From: Klebsiella ornithinolytica NBRC 105727 = ATCC 31898
GTDB lineage: Bacteria; Pseudomonadota; Gammaproteobacteria; Enterobacterales; Enterobacteriaceae
Length of the DNA stretch: 64,000 nt
Direction of reading: 5' to 3'
Assembly: GCF_001598295.1 (NCBI RefSeq)
Contig: NZ_BCYR01000011.1
Span: 1-64,000 of the forward strand
The notes beneath the pieces are model-generated. The model worked only from the letters and a program-made list of their open reading frames with translations, had not been told where the DNA came from and searched no databases. Made by a program: the position numbers and the translations under genes. How positions within the stretch are numbered: position 1 is the first letter of the stretch; every line of letters starts with the position of its first letter. Below, piece by piece: positions 9,478 to 18,785 of the stretch.

Positions 9478-9673
9478 ATAATCAGAAACACAAGTGAAAT
9501 GTAGAGAGTTTGGTATCGAGTTGTAAATTAATCGCTTTAAAATAATTACTTAGGGGATTATCTGTCTTCATCGCGGTCAGGCAGCCGGCGCGGCGGTTTT
9601 TTCGCTACAGATATTTACCAGGCTGACCGGCTGTGGCTAAATAGCGGCCTTATTGACCTGCGAAAAGAACAAC

Positions 9674-10858
9674 ATGACACAATTCTTGCACTTCCTGCTG
9701 GCGCTGGCGGTTATTCTCGGCCTTGCCTGGCTTGCCAGCTATGACCGACAAAAAATCCGTGTTCGTTATATTATCCAGTTAATTATCATTGAAATTGCGC
9801 TGGCATTCTTTTTTCTGCATGCCGAAAGCGGTCTGTGGATAGTTAAAAATATCTCAAGCTTTTTCACTTCGTTGCTCGGTTTTGCTGCCGAAGGCACCAA
9901 CTTTGTATTTGGCGGTATGAGCGAAAAAGGAATGGCGTTTATTTTCCTTGGCGTGCTGTGCCCGATTGTCTTTATTTCGGCGCTGATCGGTATTCTTCAG
10001 CACTGGCGCATTCTGCCTGTTTTCATCCGTGTGATTGGCACCCTGCTCTCCAAAGTCAACGGCATGGGTAAACTGGAATCCTTCAACGCCGTCAGCTCGC
10101 TGATTCTCGGCCAGTCGGAGAACTTTATCGCCTATAAGGGCGTGCTCGGCGACCTCTCCTCACGCCGGCTGTTCACCATGGCAGCCACCGCGATGTCAAC
10201 GGTATCGCTCTCCATCGTCGGCGCCTATATGAGCATGCTCGATGCAAAATATGTGGTCGCGGCGCTGATCCTTAATATGTTCAGCACCTTTATTGTACTG
10301 TCGATTATTAACCCGACGCGTCCGGGTAGCGAAGAAGAGATTAAGCTGGAGAAGCTCCACGAATCACAAAGCTTCTTCGAAATGCTCGGGGAATATATTC
10401 TTGCCGGCTTTAAAGTGGCGATGATTATTCTGGCGATGCTGATTGGTTTTATTGCCCTGATCAGCGCCATTAATGCCCTGTTTGCCACGCTATTTGGCCT
10501 GAGTTTCCAACAAATTCTCGGCTACGTTTTTTATCCGCTGGCCTGGCTGATTGGTATTCCGCTCAGCGATGCGTTGAGCGCCGGAAGTATTATGGCAACC
10601 AAGCTGGTGGCGAATGAGTTCGTGGCGATGATTGAGCTGCAAAAAATTGCCGCCGGCATGACCCCGCGTGGACTGGGTATCCTCTCGGTCTTCCTGGTCT
10701 CTTTCGCGAACTTTGCCTCCATCGGCATTATTGCCGGAGCCATTAAAGGACTGAACGAACAGCAGGGGAATATCGTCTCCCGCTTCGGCCTGCGTCTGGT
10801 CTACGGCGCCACGTTGGTCAGTCTGCTTTCCGCCAGCTTCGCCGGCCTGGTGCTGTAA
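9674..10858 (+). CDS. NupC-family concentrative nucleoside transporter
   Basis: Inner-membrane nucleoside:proton symporter of the CNT family, 394 residues. The family core is very clear: [23 protein letters not shown] is nearly identical to E. coli NupC, followed by gate, transmembrane and Na+/nucleoside-binding segments. Overall divergence from NupC, especially in the N-terminal 80 residues, points to a paralogue rather than NupC itself. Start at 9674 (MTQFLHF) is preferred over an in-frame codon seven residues earlier because it matches the family N terminus. It stands alone between efeU and a lipoprotein gene and ends at a strong terminator. Confidence 0.9.
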   Translation: MTQFLHFLLALAVILGLAWLASYDRQKIRVRYIIQLIIIEIALAFFFLHAESGLWIVKNISSFFTSLLGFAAEGTNFVFGGMSEKGMAFIFLGVLCPIVFISALIGILQHWRILPVFIRVIGTLLSKVNGMGKLESFNAVSSLILGQSENFIAYKGVLGDLSSRRLFTMAATAMSTVSLSIVGAYMSMLDAKYVVAALILNMFSTFIVLSIINPTRPGSEEEIKLEKLHESQSFFEMLGEYILAGFKVAMIILAMLIGFIALISAINALFATLFGLSFQQILGYVFYPLAWLIGIPLSDALSAGSIMATKLVANEFVAMIELQKIAAGMTPRGLGILSVFLVSFANFASIGIIAGAIKGLNEQQGNIVSRFGLRLVYGATLVSLLSASFAGLVL

Positions 10859-10862
10859 CAGA

Positions 10863-10887
10863 CAGGGCGGGGAATTTCCCCGCCCTG
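10863..10887. terminator. Terminator after the nucleoside transporter
   Basis: CAGGGCGGGGAA pairs with TTTCCCCGCCCTG and is followed by TTTT on the plus strand. It lies four bases from the converging lipoprotein stop codon and may serve both. Confidence 0.85.
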
Positions 10888-10890
10888 TTT

Positions 10891-11325
10891 TCAGAAGTGA
10901 ACGCAGACCGGCTGGTCAACGCGCATCACCGACTCCTGGGCAAAGCGCGATTTATAGAGGTGACGTAACGCCTCAATCCCCTCTTCGCTGCCACCGTCTT
11001 TACCATGAATCAGCATCAGCGCTTTGCTCTGCTCGCGGGCCACGCTGCCGTCATTCCCCAGCCACTGGCCCCGGGCGTCAAACACCGTTAACCCCTCGCG
11101 AAAACGCGGCGTGACGTCGCGGTCAACAAACTGCTGCCACTCCTGGGCGGTGATATCTTTACCCGCCGGCCGGCTTAAACCGAAATAGAGCGTGGTCTGC
11201 ACCATCGCATTCTCTGCCGGGCATACCGCTGCCGTGGGAGTCGGCGGACGCTTCTTCGCCGGCGCCACGCAACCGCCAAGCAGCCCTGCCATCACCAGCA
11301 CCAGCGCACCCTGTCTGAACGTCAT
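10891..11325 (-). CDS. DUF3574 lipoprotein
   Basis: A 144-residue predicted lipoprotein: hydrophobic N terminus with lipobox LLGGC, so Cys19 would be lipidated. The rest (TTLYFGLSRPAGKDITAQEWQQFVDRDVTPRF ending) has the look of the DUF3574 family. No enzymatic motif is visible and the function is not known. It is a single gene between two terminators. Confidence 0.8.
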   Translation of the reverse strand: MTFRQGALVLVMAGLLGGCVAPAKKRPPTPTAAVCPAENAMVQTTLYFGLSRPAGKDITAQEWQQFVDRDVTPRFREGLTVFDARGQWLGNDGSVAREQSKALMLIHGKDGGSEEGIEALRHLYKSRFAQESVMRVDQPVCVHF

Positions 11326-11424
11326 TTTGCTATCCTCATTGTTTTTTGTGCCCCCGATATCAGCGTATTTTCATGGAATTAGCAAGAGGGGGGAGCTGTG
11401 GCGGACGCCGGAACTGCTTTCAGC

Positions 11425-11450
11425 AACAAAAAAGCCCGCTGAACGCGGGC
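11425..11450 (-). terminator. Terminator of putP
   Basis: On the minus strand GCCCGC, loop, GCGGGC is followed by TTTTTTGTT. It lies 20 bases past the putP stop. Confidence 0.8.
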
Positions 11451-11470
11451 TTGATTAAGCGGTCCTGAAT

Positions 11471-12979
11471 TTACTCGGCGGTAGCCGGTATCGACGGAGC
11501 CGAATGATAATGGGCGTCCGCTTCGGCAAAGCGTTGCTGCATGGATGTCGACGGGGCTTTGCCCAGCAGGCTGAAGACCACGATGCCCAGGCTGCCGAAG
11601 ATAAAGCCAGGGATGATTTCATACAGCCCCAGCCAGCCGAACTGTTTCCAGACAATCACCGTCAGCGCGCCAATCACCATCCCGGCCAGCGCCCCGTTAC
11701 GCGTCATGCGCGACCACATCACCGAGAACAGCACCACCGGACCAAACGCGGCGCCGAAGCCTGCCCAGGCATAGCTCACCAGACCCAGCACACGGTTGTT
11801 CGGGTTTGCCGCCAGCGCAATGGCGATCAGCGCCACCACCAGGACCATCGTCCGTCCGACCCACACCAGCTCTTTCTGACCGGCGTTTTTACGCAGAAAC
11901 GCTTTATACAGGTCTTCGGTAATCGCGCTGGAGCACACCAGCAGCTGGCAGCTCAGGGTGGACATTACCGCCGCCAGAATCGCCGACAGCAGAATACCGG
12001 CAATCCACGGGTTAAACAGGATTTGCGCCAGTTCGATAAACACGCGCTCGGAGTTCTGATTCACCGCGCCGGCCAGCGCCGGGTTATTATTGAACCATGC
12101 AATACCGAAGAAACCGACCGCCACGGCACCCGCCAGGCAGAGAATCATCCAGGTCATGCTGATACGACGTGCGTGAACGATACTGTGGTGGGAATCCGCC
12201 GCCATAAAACGCGCCAGAATATGCGGCTGGCCAAAGTAGCCCAGGCCCCAGCCCATCAGCGAAATAATCGCCACAAAATTCAGTCCTTTGAGCATATCGA
12301 CGTTTTCAATGCTCTTCTGCTTGATCACTTCCAGCGATTCGCCAAAACCGCCAACGGAAATAATCACCATCACCGGCGTCAGAATCAGCGCGAAAATCAT
12401 CAGGCTGGCCTGCACGGTATCGGTCCAGCTTACCGCGAGGAATCCGCCGACGAAGGTATACACAATCGTCGCCGCCGCACCGGCCCACAGCGCCGTTTCA
12501 TAGCTCATGCCAAAGGTGCTTTCAAACAGACGAGCACCGGCGACAATCCCGGAGGCACAATAAATGGTGAAGAACAGCAAAATAACCAGCGCCGAAATAA
12601 TACGCAGCACACGGCTTTTATCTTCAAAGCGGCCGGTAAAATAATCCGGCAAGGTCAGCGCATTATTATTTACCTCGGTATGAACGCGCAGACGACCGGC
12701 GACCAGTTTCCAGTTAATCCATGCGCCGAGCGTCAGACCAATGGCAATCCAGCTCTCAGAAATACCGGAGAGAAATATTGCGCCAGGTAATCCCATCAGC
12801 AGCCAGCCGCTCATATCGGAGGCGCCGGCGGAGAGCGCCGTCACAAATGGCCCGAGACTGCGGCCGCCGAGAATATAATCATCAAAGTTTTTCGTCGATC
12901 GCCAGGCAATAAAACCGATCAGTACCATGCCAAATATATAAATAGTAAAAGTCACCAACATGGGGGTGCTAATAGCCAT
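11471..12979 (-). CDS. putP: PutP, sodium/proline symporter
   Basis: Inner-membrane Na+/L-proline symporter of the SSS family, 502 residues like E. coli PutP. It brings in proline for PutA. About 12-13 hydrophobic segments; conserved SSS stretches include FDDYILGGRSLGP and GASDMSGWLLMGLPG near the N terminus and the WTDTVQASLMIFALILTP segment. The start at 12979 (MAISTP) matches E. coli; an upstream in-frame start would add 15 atypical residues. It is divergent from putA across a shared control region with GTTGCA sites, so PutA should repress it without proline. Confidence 0.97.
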   Translation of the reverse strand: MAISTPMLVTFTIYIFGMVLIGFIAWRSTKNFDDYILGGRSLGPFVTALSAGASDMSGWLLMGLPGAIFLSGISESWIAIGLTLGAWINWKLVAGRLRVHTEVNNNALTLPDYFTGRFEDKSRVLRIISALVILLFFTIYCASGIVAGARLFESTFGMSYETALWAGAAATIVYTFVGGFLAVSWTDTVQASLMIFALILTPVMVIISVGGFGESLEVIKQKSIENVDMLKGLNFVAIISLMGWGLGYFGQPHILARFMAADSHHSIVHARRISMTWMILCLAGAVAVGFFGIAWFNNNPALAGAVNQNSERVFIELAQILFNPWIAGILLSAILAAVMSTLSCQLLVCSSAITEDLYKAFLRKNAGQKELVWVGRTMVLVVALIAIALAANPNNRVLGLVSYAWAGFGAAFGPVVLFSVMWSRMTRNGALAGMVIGALTVIVWKQFGWLGLYEIIPGFIFGSLGIVVFSLLGKAPSTSMQQRFAEADAHYHSAPSIPATAE

Positions 12980-13166
12980 GTAAAATCTCCAGATTCTTTT
13001 GTCGACAACATCCTGCTTTGTCATTTTATTCCACTACCGGAACGGGGTAATGGCACAATGGTTGTATTGGGCGACCGTATCCTGACGGAAGCGTCGGAAT
13101 TTCACAAACGATTTAACACAGCATTTACACTACTTTTTGTCCGCACCAAACTTCATTTTGTTATAG

Positions 13167-13341
13167 GTTGCACTCTCTCACGTTTTTATTGGTTGCACCT
13201 TGTAAAACTGTTAACTGACGCATAAAAACACCCTGATGGAGAAAGGTTAATTTCCCGTTACATCCACCATCTCAATTAACAACTCACTCATTTCTCAGCT
13301 TGCTACACAGGTCACGATTAACAAGGTTGCACAAAGTTGCA
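13167..13341. promoter_or_regulatory. putP-putA intergenic control region with PutA operators
   Basis: The 425-base gap between the two start codons holds four GTTGCA sites, the core recognised by the ribbon-helix-helix domain of E. coli PutA: 13167-13172, 13192-13197, 13326-13331 and 13336-13341. The last one also reads TGCAAC on the same strand. Two lie toward putP and two near putA, a layout like that in E. coli. The stretch 13060-13075 contains TTGTAT, a possible half of a NAC site, but it is weak. Confidence 0.75.
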
Positions 13342-13404
13342 ACATAGTGGATATTTTCGCGTAACCGCAAAAAAGAACAACGATTCATAACAGGAGTGAT
13401 AAGC

Positions 13405-16400
13405 ATGGGCACCACTACCATGGGTGTTAAGCTTGACGACGCGACGCGTGAACGCATCAAGTTCGCCGCGAGCCGTATTGACCGCACGCCGCATTGGCTG
13501 ATTAAACAGGCCATTTTCAACTATCTGGAAAAGCTGGAAAACGACGAGACGCTGCCCGAGCTGCCGGCCCTGCTTGCCGGCGCCGCCAATGAAAGCGATG
13601 ACGTCAGCAGCCCGGTCGATGAACCGTGGCAGCCTTTCCTCGATTTTGCCGAGCAGATTCTGCCGCAGTCCGTCACCCGGGCCTCGATTACCGCCGCCTA
13701 CCGCCGGGCAGAAACCGACGCCGTCCCGATGTTGCTGGAGCAGGCGCGCCTGCCGCAGCCGCTGGCAGACCAGGCGCATAAGCTGGCTTATCAGCTGGCG
13801 GAAAAACTGCGTAATCAAAAAACCGCCAGCGGTCGTGCCGGCATGGTGCAGAGTCTGCTGCAGGAGTTTTCGCTCTCTTCACAGGAAGGGGTGGCGCTGA
13901 TGTGTCTGGCGGAGGCGCTGCTGCGTATTCCGGACAAAGCCACCCGCGATGCCCTTATCCGCGACAAAATCAGCAACGGTAACTGGCAGTCGCACATCGG
14001 TCGCAGCCCGTCGCTGTTCGTCAATGCGGCAACCTGGGGCCTGCTGTTTACCGGCAAACTGGTCTCAACCCACAACGAAACCAGCCTTTCGCGCTCGCTG
14101 AACCGGATTATCGGCAAAAGCGGCGAACCGCTGATTCGCAAAGGCGTCGACATGGCGATGCGTTTGATGGGCGAACAGTTCGTGACCGGCGAAACCATCG
14201 CCGAAGCGCTGGCCAACGCCCGCAAGCTGGAAGAGAAAGGGTTCCGTTACTCCTACGATATGCTGGGCGAAGAGGCGCTCACCGCCGCCGATGCTCAGGC
14301 CTATATGGTCTCCTACCAGCAGGCGATCCACGCGATCGGCAAAGCCTCTAATGGCCGCGGCATTTATGAAGGCCCGGGGATTTCGATCAAGCTCTCCGCG
14401 CTGCACCCGCGCTACAGCCGCGCGCAATACGATCGGGTGATGGATGAACTGTATCCGCGCCTGAAATCATTGACCCTGCTGGCGCGTCAGTACGATATCG
14501 GAATTAACATCGATGCCGAAGAGGCCGATCGCCTGGAGATCTCTCTCGACCTGCTGGAGAAGCTGTGCTTTGAACCGGAGCTGGCCGGCTGGAACGGGAT
14601 CGGCTTCGTCATTCAGGCCTATCAGAAACGCTGCCCGTTCGTCATTGATTCCCTGATCGATCTTGCCACCCGCAGCCGCCGTCGCCTGATGATCCGCCTG
14701 GTAAAAGGGGCCTACTGGGATAGCGAAATCAAACGCGCGCAGATGGACGGCCTCGAAGGCTATCCGGTCTATACCCGCAAAGTGTATACCGACGTCTCCT
14801 ACCTCGCCTGCGCAAAAAAGCTGCTGGCGGTGCCGAGCCTGATCTATCCGCAGTTCGCCACCCACAACGCCCACACCCTGGCAGCCATTTATCAGTTGGC
14901 CGGGCAGAACTACTATCCGGGCCAGTATGAATTCCAGTGCCTGCACGGCATGGGTGAACCGCTCTACGAACAGGTAGTCGGCAAGGTTGCCGACGGGAAA
15001 CTGAACCGTCCATGCCGGATTTATGCGCCGGTCGGGACCCACGAAACGCTGCTGGCATACCTGGTACGCCGCCTGCTGGAAAACGGCGCCAACACCTCCT
15101 TTGTTAACCGTATCGCGGATACGACGCTACCGCTGGATGAGCTGGTTGCCGACCCGGTCAGCGCCGTGGAAAAACTGGCTCAGCAGGAGGGTCAGGCCGG
15201 TCTGCCCCATCCGAAGATCCCGCTGCCGCGCGATCTGTACGGCAAAGGCCGCAGCAACTCCGCGGGCCTGGATCTGGCCAACGAACATCGTCTGGCCTCC
15301 CTCTCCTCCTCTCTGCTGAACAGCGCATTGCACAAATGGCAGGCGCTGCCGGCGCTGGAACATCCGGTCATTGCCGGGGAACTGCAGACGGTAATTAACC
15401 CGGCCGAGCCGAAAGATATCGTCGGCCACGTGCGTGAAGCCCGCCCGGAAGAGATTGAACTGGCGCTGACCAGCGCAGTCAATAACGCGCCTATCTGGTT
15501 TGCCACCCCGCCGCAGGAGCGAGCGGCGATCCTTGAACGCGCGGCGGTGCTGATGGAAGATCAGATGCAGACGCTGATCGGCATTCTGGTCCGCGAAGCC
15601 GGTAAAACCTTCAGCAACGCCATCGCCGAAGTCCGCGAAGCCGTCGATTTCCTCCACTACTATGCCGGTCAGGTGCGCGACGATTTCGATAATGAAACCC
15701 ACCGTCCGCTGGGACCGGTCGTTTGTATTAGTCCGTGGAACTTCCCGCTGGCGATTTTCACCGGTCAGATTGCCGCCGCGCTGGCCGCCGGTAACAGCGT
15801 ACTGGCGAAACCCGCCGAACAGACGCCGCTGATTGCCGCTCAGGGCGTGGCAATTCTGCTGGAAGCCGGCGTTCCGCCGGGCGTAATTCAGCTGCTGCCG
15901 GGCCGCGGGGAAACCGTCGGCGCCGCGCTAACCACCGACGAACGCGTTCGCGGCGTGATGTTCACAGGCTCAACCGAAGTCGCCACGTTGCTGCAACGCA
16001 ACATCGCCAGCCGCCTGGATGCACAGGGTCGCCCGACGCCGCTTATCGCTGAAACCGGCGGGATGAACGCCATGATCGTCGACTCCTCCGCCCTCACCGA
16101 GCAAGTGGTGGTCGACGTGCTGGCCTCGGCGTTTGATAGCGCCGGGCAGCGCTGTTCCGCCCTGCGTATACTCTGCCTGCAGGAAGAGATCGCCGACCAT
16201 ACGCTGACCATGCTGCGCGGCGCGATGGGCGAATGCCGGATGGGCAACCCTGGCCGTCTGACCACCGACATTGGTCCGGTCATCGATGCCGAAGCGAAAG
16301 AGAATATTGAACGCCATATTCAGAGCCTGCGCGCCAAGGGCCGCACGGTGTTCCAGGCGGTACGGGAAAACAGCGAGGATGCGCGTGAGTGGCAAAGCGG

Positions 16401-17367
16401 GACCTTCATTCCGCCGACCCTGATCGAGCTCGAGAGCTTTGATGAGCTGAAAAAAGAGGTCTTTGGCCCGGTGCTGCACGTGGTTCGCTATAACCGTAAC
16501 GCCCTGGATCAGCTGGTCGAGCAGATTAACGCCTCCGGCTACGGTCTGACCCTCGGCGTCCATACCCGCATCGATGAGACCATCGCTCAGGTCACCGGCA
16601 GCGCCAAAGTCGGTAACCTGTACGTTAACCGCAATATGGTTGGCGCCGTGGTCGGCGTGCAGCCGTTTGGCGGCGAAGGTCTGTCGGGGACCGGACCGAA
16701 AGCCGGCGGCCCGCTGTATCTGTATCGCCTGCTCTCCAGCCGTCCGCAAAATGCCGTGGGGACCACCCTTGCCCGCCAGGATGCGGAGCGTCCGCTGGAT
16801 GCGCAGCTGAAAACCCTGCTGGAAAAACCGCTGAACGCGCTGCAGCAGTGGGCCGCCGGTCGCCCTGAACTGCAGGCGCTGTGCCAGCAGTACCGTGACC
16901 TGGCGCAAGCCGGAACCCAACGTCTGCTGCCGGGCCCGACCGGCGAGCGCAATACCCTGACCTTTATCCCTCGCGACCGCGTACTGTGCGTAGCGGATAA
17001 CGAGCAGGATGCGCTGATTCAGCTGGCGGCGGTCACCGCGGTCGGCTGTGAAATCCTGTGGCCGGAGAGCGCTCTGCATCGTGAGCTGGCGAAAAAGCTG
17101 CCGCGCGAGGTCAGCGAACGTCTCCACTTTGCCAAACCAGAGATGCTGACCGCTCAGGCTTTCGATGCGGTGATCTACCACGGCGACTCCGATCAGCTGC
17201 GTGAATTGTGCGAACAGGTGGCGGCACGCGACGGCGCGATTATTTCGGTCCAGGGCTTCGCCCGCGGTGAAACCAACCTGCTGCTGGAACGCCTCTACAT
17301 TGAACGCTCGCTGAGCGTCAATACCGCGGCGGCAGGCGGTAACGCCAGCCTGATGACCATCGGCTAA
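13405..17367 (+). CDS. putA: PutA, bifunctional proline dehydrogenase / P5C dehydrogenase and repressor
   Basis: Trifunctional protein of 1320 residues, exactly the E. coli length. Residues 1 to about 50 (MGTTTMGVKLDDATRERIK) form the ribbon-helix-helix DNA-binding domain. The FAD-dependent proline dehydrogenase barrel covers roughly 260-560 (IRLVKGAYWDSEIKRAQ). The NAD-dependent glutamate-semialdehyde dehydrogenase spans about 650-1120 with the Rossmann GSTEVA motif and catalytic Cys near 917 in AGQRCSALR. It converts proline to glutamate at the inner membrane and represses put without proline. Start at 13405 has AGGAGTGAT upstream. It is followed by a terminator at 17429. Confidence 0.98.
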   Translation: MGTTTMGVKLDDATRERIKFAASRIDRTPHWLIKQAIFNYLEKLENDETLPELPALLAGAANESDDVSSPVDEPWQPFLDFAEQILPQSVTRASITAAYRRAETDAVPMLLEQARLPQPLADQAHKLAYQLAEKLRNQKTASGRAGMVQSLLQEFSLSSQEGVALMCLAEALLRIPDKATRDALIRDKISNGNWQSHIGRSPSLFVNAATWGLLFTGKLVSTHNETSLSRSLNRIIGKSGEPLIRKGVDMAMRLMGEQFVTGETIAEALANARKLEEKGFRYSYDMLGEEALTAADAQAYMVSYQQAIHAIGKASNGRGIYEGPGISIKLSALHPRYSRAQYDRVMDELYPRLKSLTLLARQYDIGINIDAEEADRLEISLDLLEKLCFEPELAGWNGIGFVIQAYQKRCPFVIDSLIDLATRSRRRLMIRLVKGAYWDSEIKRAQMDGLEGYPVYTRKVYTDVSYLACAKKLLAVPSLIYPQFATHNAHTLAAIYQLAGQNYYPGQYEFQCLHGMGEPLYEQVVGKVADGKLNRPCRIYAPVGTHETLLAYLVRRLLENGANTSFVNRIADTTLPLDELVADPVSAVEKLAQQEGQAGLPHPKIPLPRDLYGKGRSNSAGLDLANEHRLASLSSSLLNSALHKWQALPALEHPVIAGELQTVINPAEPKDIVGHVREARPEEIELALTSAVNNAPIWFATPPQERAAILERAAVLMEDQMQTLIGILVREAGKTFSNAIAEVREAVDFLHYYAGQVRDDFDNETHRPLGPVVCISPWNFPLAIFTGQIAAALAAGNSVLAKPAEQTPLIAAQGVAILLEAGVPPGVIQLLPGRGETVGAALTTDERVRGVMFTGSTEVATLLQRNIASRLDAQGRPTPLIAETGGMNAMIVDSSALTEQVVVDVLASAFDSAGQRCSALRILCLQEEIADHTLTMLRGAMGECRMGNPGRLTTDIGPVIDAEAKENIERHIQSLRAKGRTVFQAVRENSEDAREWQSGTFIPPTLIELESFDELKKEVFGPVLHVVRYNRNALDQLVEQINASGYGLTLGVHTRIDETIAQVTGSAKVGNLYVNRNMVGAVVGVQPFGGEGLSGTGPKAGGPLYLYRLLSSRPQNAVGTTLARQDAERPLDAQLKTLLEKPLNALQQWAAGRPELQALCQQYRDLAQAGTQRLLPGPTGERNTLTFIPRDRVLCVADNEQDALIQLAAVTAVGCEILWPESALHRELAKKLPREVSERLHFAKPEMLTAQAFDAVIYHGDSDQLRELCEQVAARDGAIISVQGFARGETNLLLERLYIERSLSVNTAAAGGNASLMTIG

Positions 17368-17428
17368 GGGTCTGTTCCGACCGGTATCCACGTCGGCTGA
17401 TGACACCGGACGCCGGCTGTGGTTAATT

Positions 17429-17454
17429 AAAGCTCCCCGACGGGAGCTTTTTTT
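17429..17454 (+). terminator. Terminator of putA
   Basis: AAAGCTCCC, loop, GGGAGCTTT followed by T5 after the putA stop. Confidence 0.85.
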
Positions 17455-17468
17455 ATGGGAGTGGACCA

Positions 17469-17864
17469 ATGAAACGAACTTTAGTTGCCCTCGCAGCTCT
17501 GCTGGCAAGCGGACATGCGCTGGCGGACGAATGCGCCAACGCCGGCAATCAGGCTGAGATGAACCAGTGTACGGCCGCGCAATATCAGGCGGCCGATAGC
17601 AAGCTGAATCAGACTTATCAGGAAGCGTTGAAGCGCGCGGCGGGTAAACAGCAGGAACAGCTGAAAAAAGCGCAGCTGGCGTGGATAGCGCTGCGCGACG
17701 CCGACTGCACCTTCCTCGCTTCCGGCGCCGAAGGCGGCAGCGTCCAGCCGATGCTTATTAACCAGTGTATGGCAGACAAAACCGTTGAGCGCGAATCGTT
17801 CCTTGCTTCGCTGCTGCAGTGTGAAGATGGCGACCAGAGCTGCCCGCTTCCCCCCGCCAATTAA
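17469..17864 (+). CDS. LprI/DUF1311-family secreted protein
   Basis: A 131-residue protein with a signal peptide (cleavage after HALA, about residue 20) and one LprI-type domain of the DUF1311 family, marked by the spacing of Cys residues (DECANAG; NQCTAAQYQAAD; DADCTFL; NQCM) and the central LKKAQLAWIALRD helix. LprI of Mycobacterium inhibits lysozyme, but most enterobacterial members have no shown function. Its stop overlaps the converging rutR stop by a few bases. Start has GGGAGTGG upstream. Confidence 0.75.
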   Translation: MKRTLVALAALLASGHALADECANAGNQAEMNQCTAAQYQAADSKLNQTYQEALKRAAGKQQEQLKKAQLAWIALRDADCTFLASGAEGGSVQPMLINQCMADKTVERESFLASLLQCEDGDQSCPLPPAN

Positions 17865-18499
17865 CGTACCCGGATTCCTTCAATGATCATCCGCTGAACG
17901 TTGTCTACGGTTTGTTGAAAAAACGCCTCGTCGCGTAACGTTGCGCCGGTGACCGCCTCAATCTGCGTGGCAAAATCGGCGTAATGTTGAGTGGTGGCCC
18001 AGATCATGAAGATCAGATGCTGAGGGTCGACCGGCGCCAGTTTCCCGCTATCGACCCAGCCAGAGACAATCGCCGATTTCTCATCAACCAGCGCTTTCAG
18101 ATCGCCGGTCAGCTCGCCCATCAGCAGCGGCGCGCCCTGTAGCATCTCCAGACAAAACAGCCGGGAGGCCTGCGGATAATCGCGCGACACCTCCAGCTTA
18201 AGGCGAATATATTCGCGGATAGCAACCAGCGGGCTGATATCTTCGCGAAACGCCCTCAGCGGCGCCAGCCAGATGGTGAGGATCTGCTGCAGTACGGCAA
18301 CATACAGCGCCTCTTTCGACGGGTAGTAATAGAGTAGATTGGTTTTCGATACCCCGGCCAACTCTGCAACCTGCTCAAGCCGCGTACCGTGGATACCAAA
18401 TTGGGAAAATGCGTCCAGCGCAGCGGCCAGGATAGCCTCTTTCTTTGCGCTCACCGCCTGCGAACGCTTCCCGGTTTTTTTCACAGCGCCCTCTGCCAT
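17861..18499 (-). CDS. rutR: RutR, TetR-family regulator of pyrimidine use
   Basis: A 212-residue dimeric repressor, same length as E. coli RutR. The N-terminal helix-turn-helix (residues about 20-65, ending GVSKTNLLYYYPSKEALY) and the C-terminal ligand domain are both well conserved. In E. coli it binds uracil and thymine and controls rut and carAB. Three ATG codons stand in a row at 18505, 18502 and 18499. AAGGAG touches the first but lies six bases from the third, and the third matches E. coli MTQGAVK, so 18499 is chosen. It is divergent from rutA. Confidence 0.96.
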   Translation of the reverse strand: MAEGAVKKTGKRSQAVSAKKEAILAAALDAFSQFGIHGTRLEQVAELAGVSKTNLLYYYPSKEALYVAVLQQILTIWLAPLRAFREDISPLVAIREYIRLKLEVSRDYPQASRLFCLEMLQGAPLLMGELTGDLKALVDEKSAIVSGWVDSGKLAPVDPQHLIFMIWATTQHYADFATQIEAVTGATLRDEAFFQQTVDNVQRMIIEGIRVR

Positions 18500-18603
18500 C
18501 ATCATCTCCTTCTTTCAACGCCATCAGCATAGCAAAAGCCCACCCCTGGCACGACCTTATGCACTCCAATTGCGCATGACTGCCGTTTTTTCGTGCACTC
18601 ATT

Positions 18604-18619
18604 TTGACCATTCAGTCCA
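18604..18619. promoter_or_regulatory. RutR operator
   Basis: TTGACCATTCAGTCCA closely fits the RutR consensus TTGACCA-NN-TGGTCAA and lies between rutR and rutA. Confidence 0.8.
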
Positions 18620-18728
18620 CTTTTATCACGCTCACTTTCAGCAACCAATACGCAACACATTAATAACATTGGTTTTTGCAAAACTGGCATCGCCTTTGCT
18701 TTAGCTTTCTGGCGAGGTGACCCAGGAG

Positions 18729-18785
18729 ATGCAGGATGCAGCACCGCGCGCCTTCTTCTTCACGATTGCAGAGAGGTACGTATGA
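18729..18785 (+). CDS. Short upstream ORF overlapping the rutA start
   Basis: An 18-codon ORF ([18 protein letters not shown]) whose TGA overlaps the rutA ATG as ATGA. AGGAG abuts its ATG, poor spacing for initiation. In E. coli the annotated RutA starts with MQDAAPR in frame with the enzyme (from memory); here the same stretch is out of frame. It may be a coupling leader, or simply untranslated leader DNA. Confidence 0.3.
   Translation: MQDAAPRAFFFTIAERYV

Noticed and set aside
11504-12790. 428-codon open frame antisense to putP
   Set aside because: Rich in His, Arg and Gln, typical of the mirror frame of a membrane protein gene; putP is certain.
15970-17508. 512-codon open frame antisense to putA
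   Set aside because: Mirror frame of putA with no domain signal; putA is full length and conserved.
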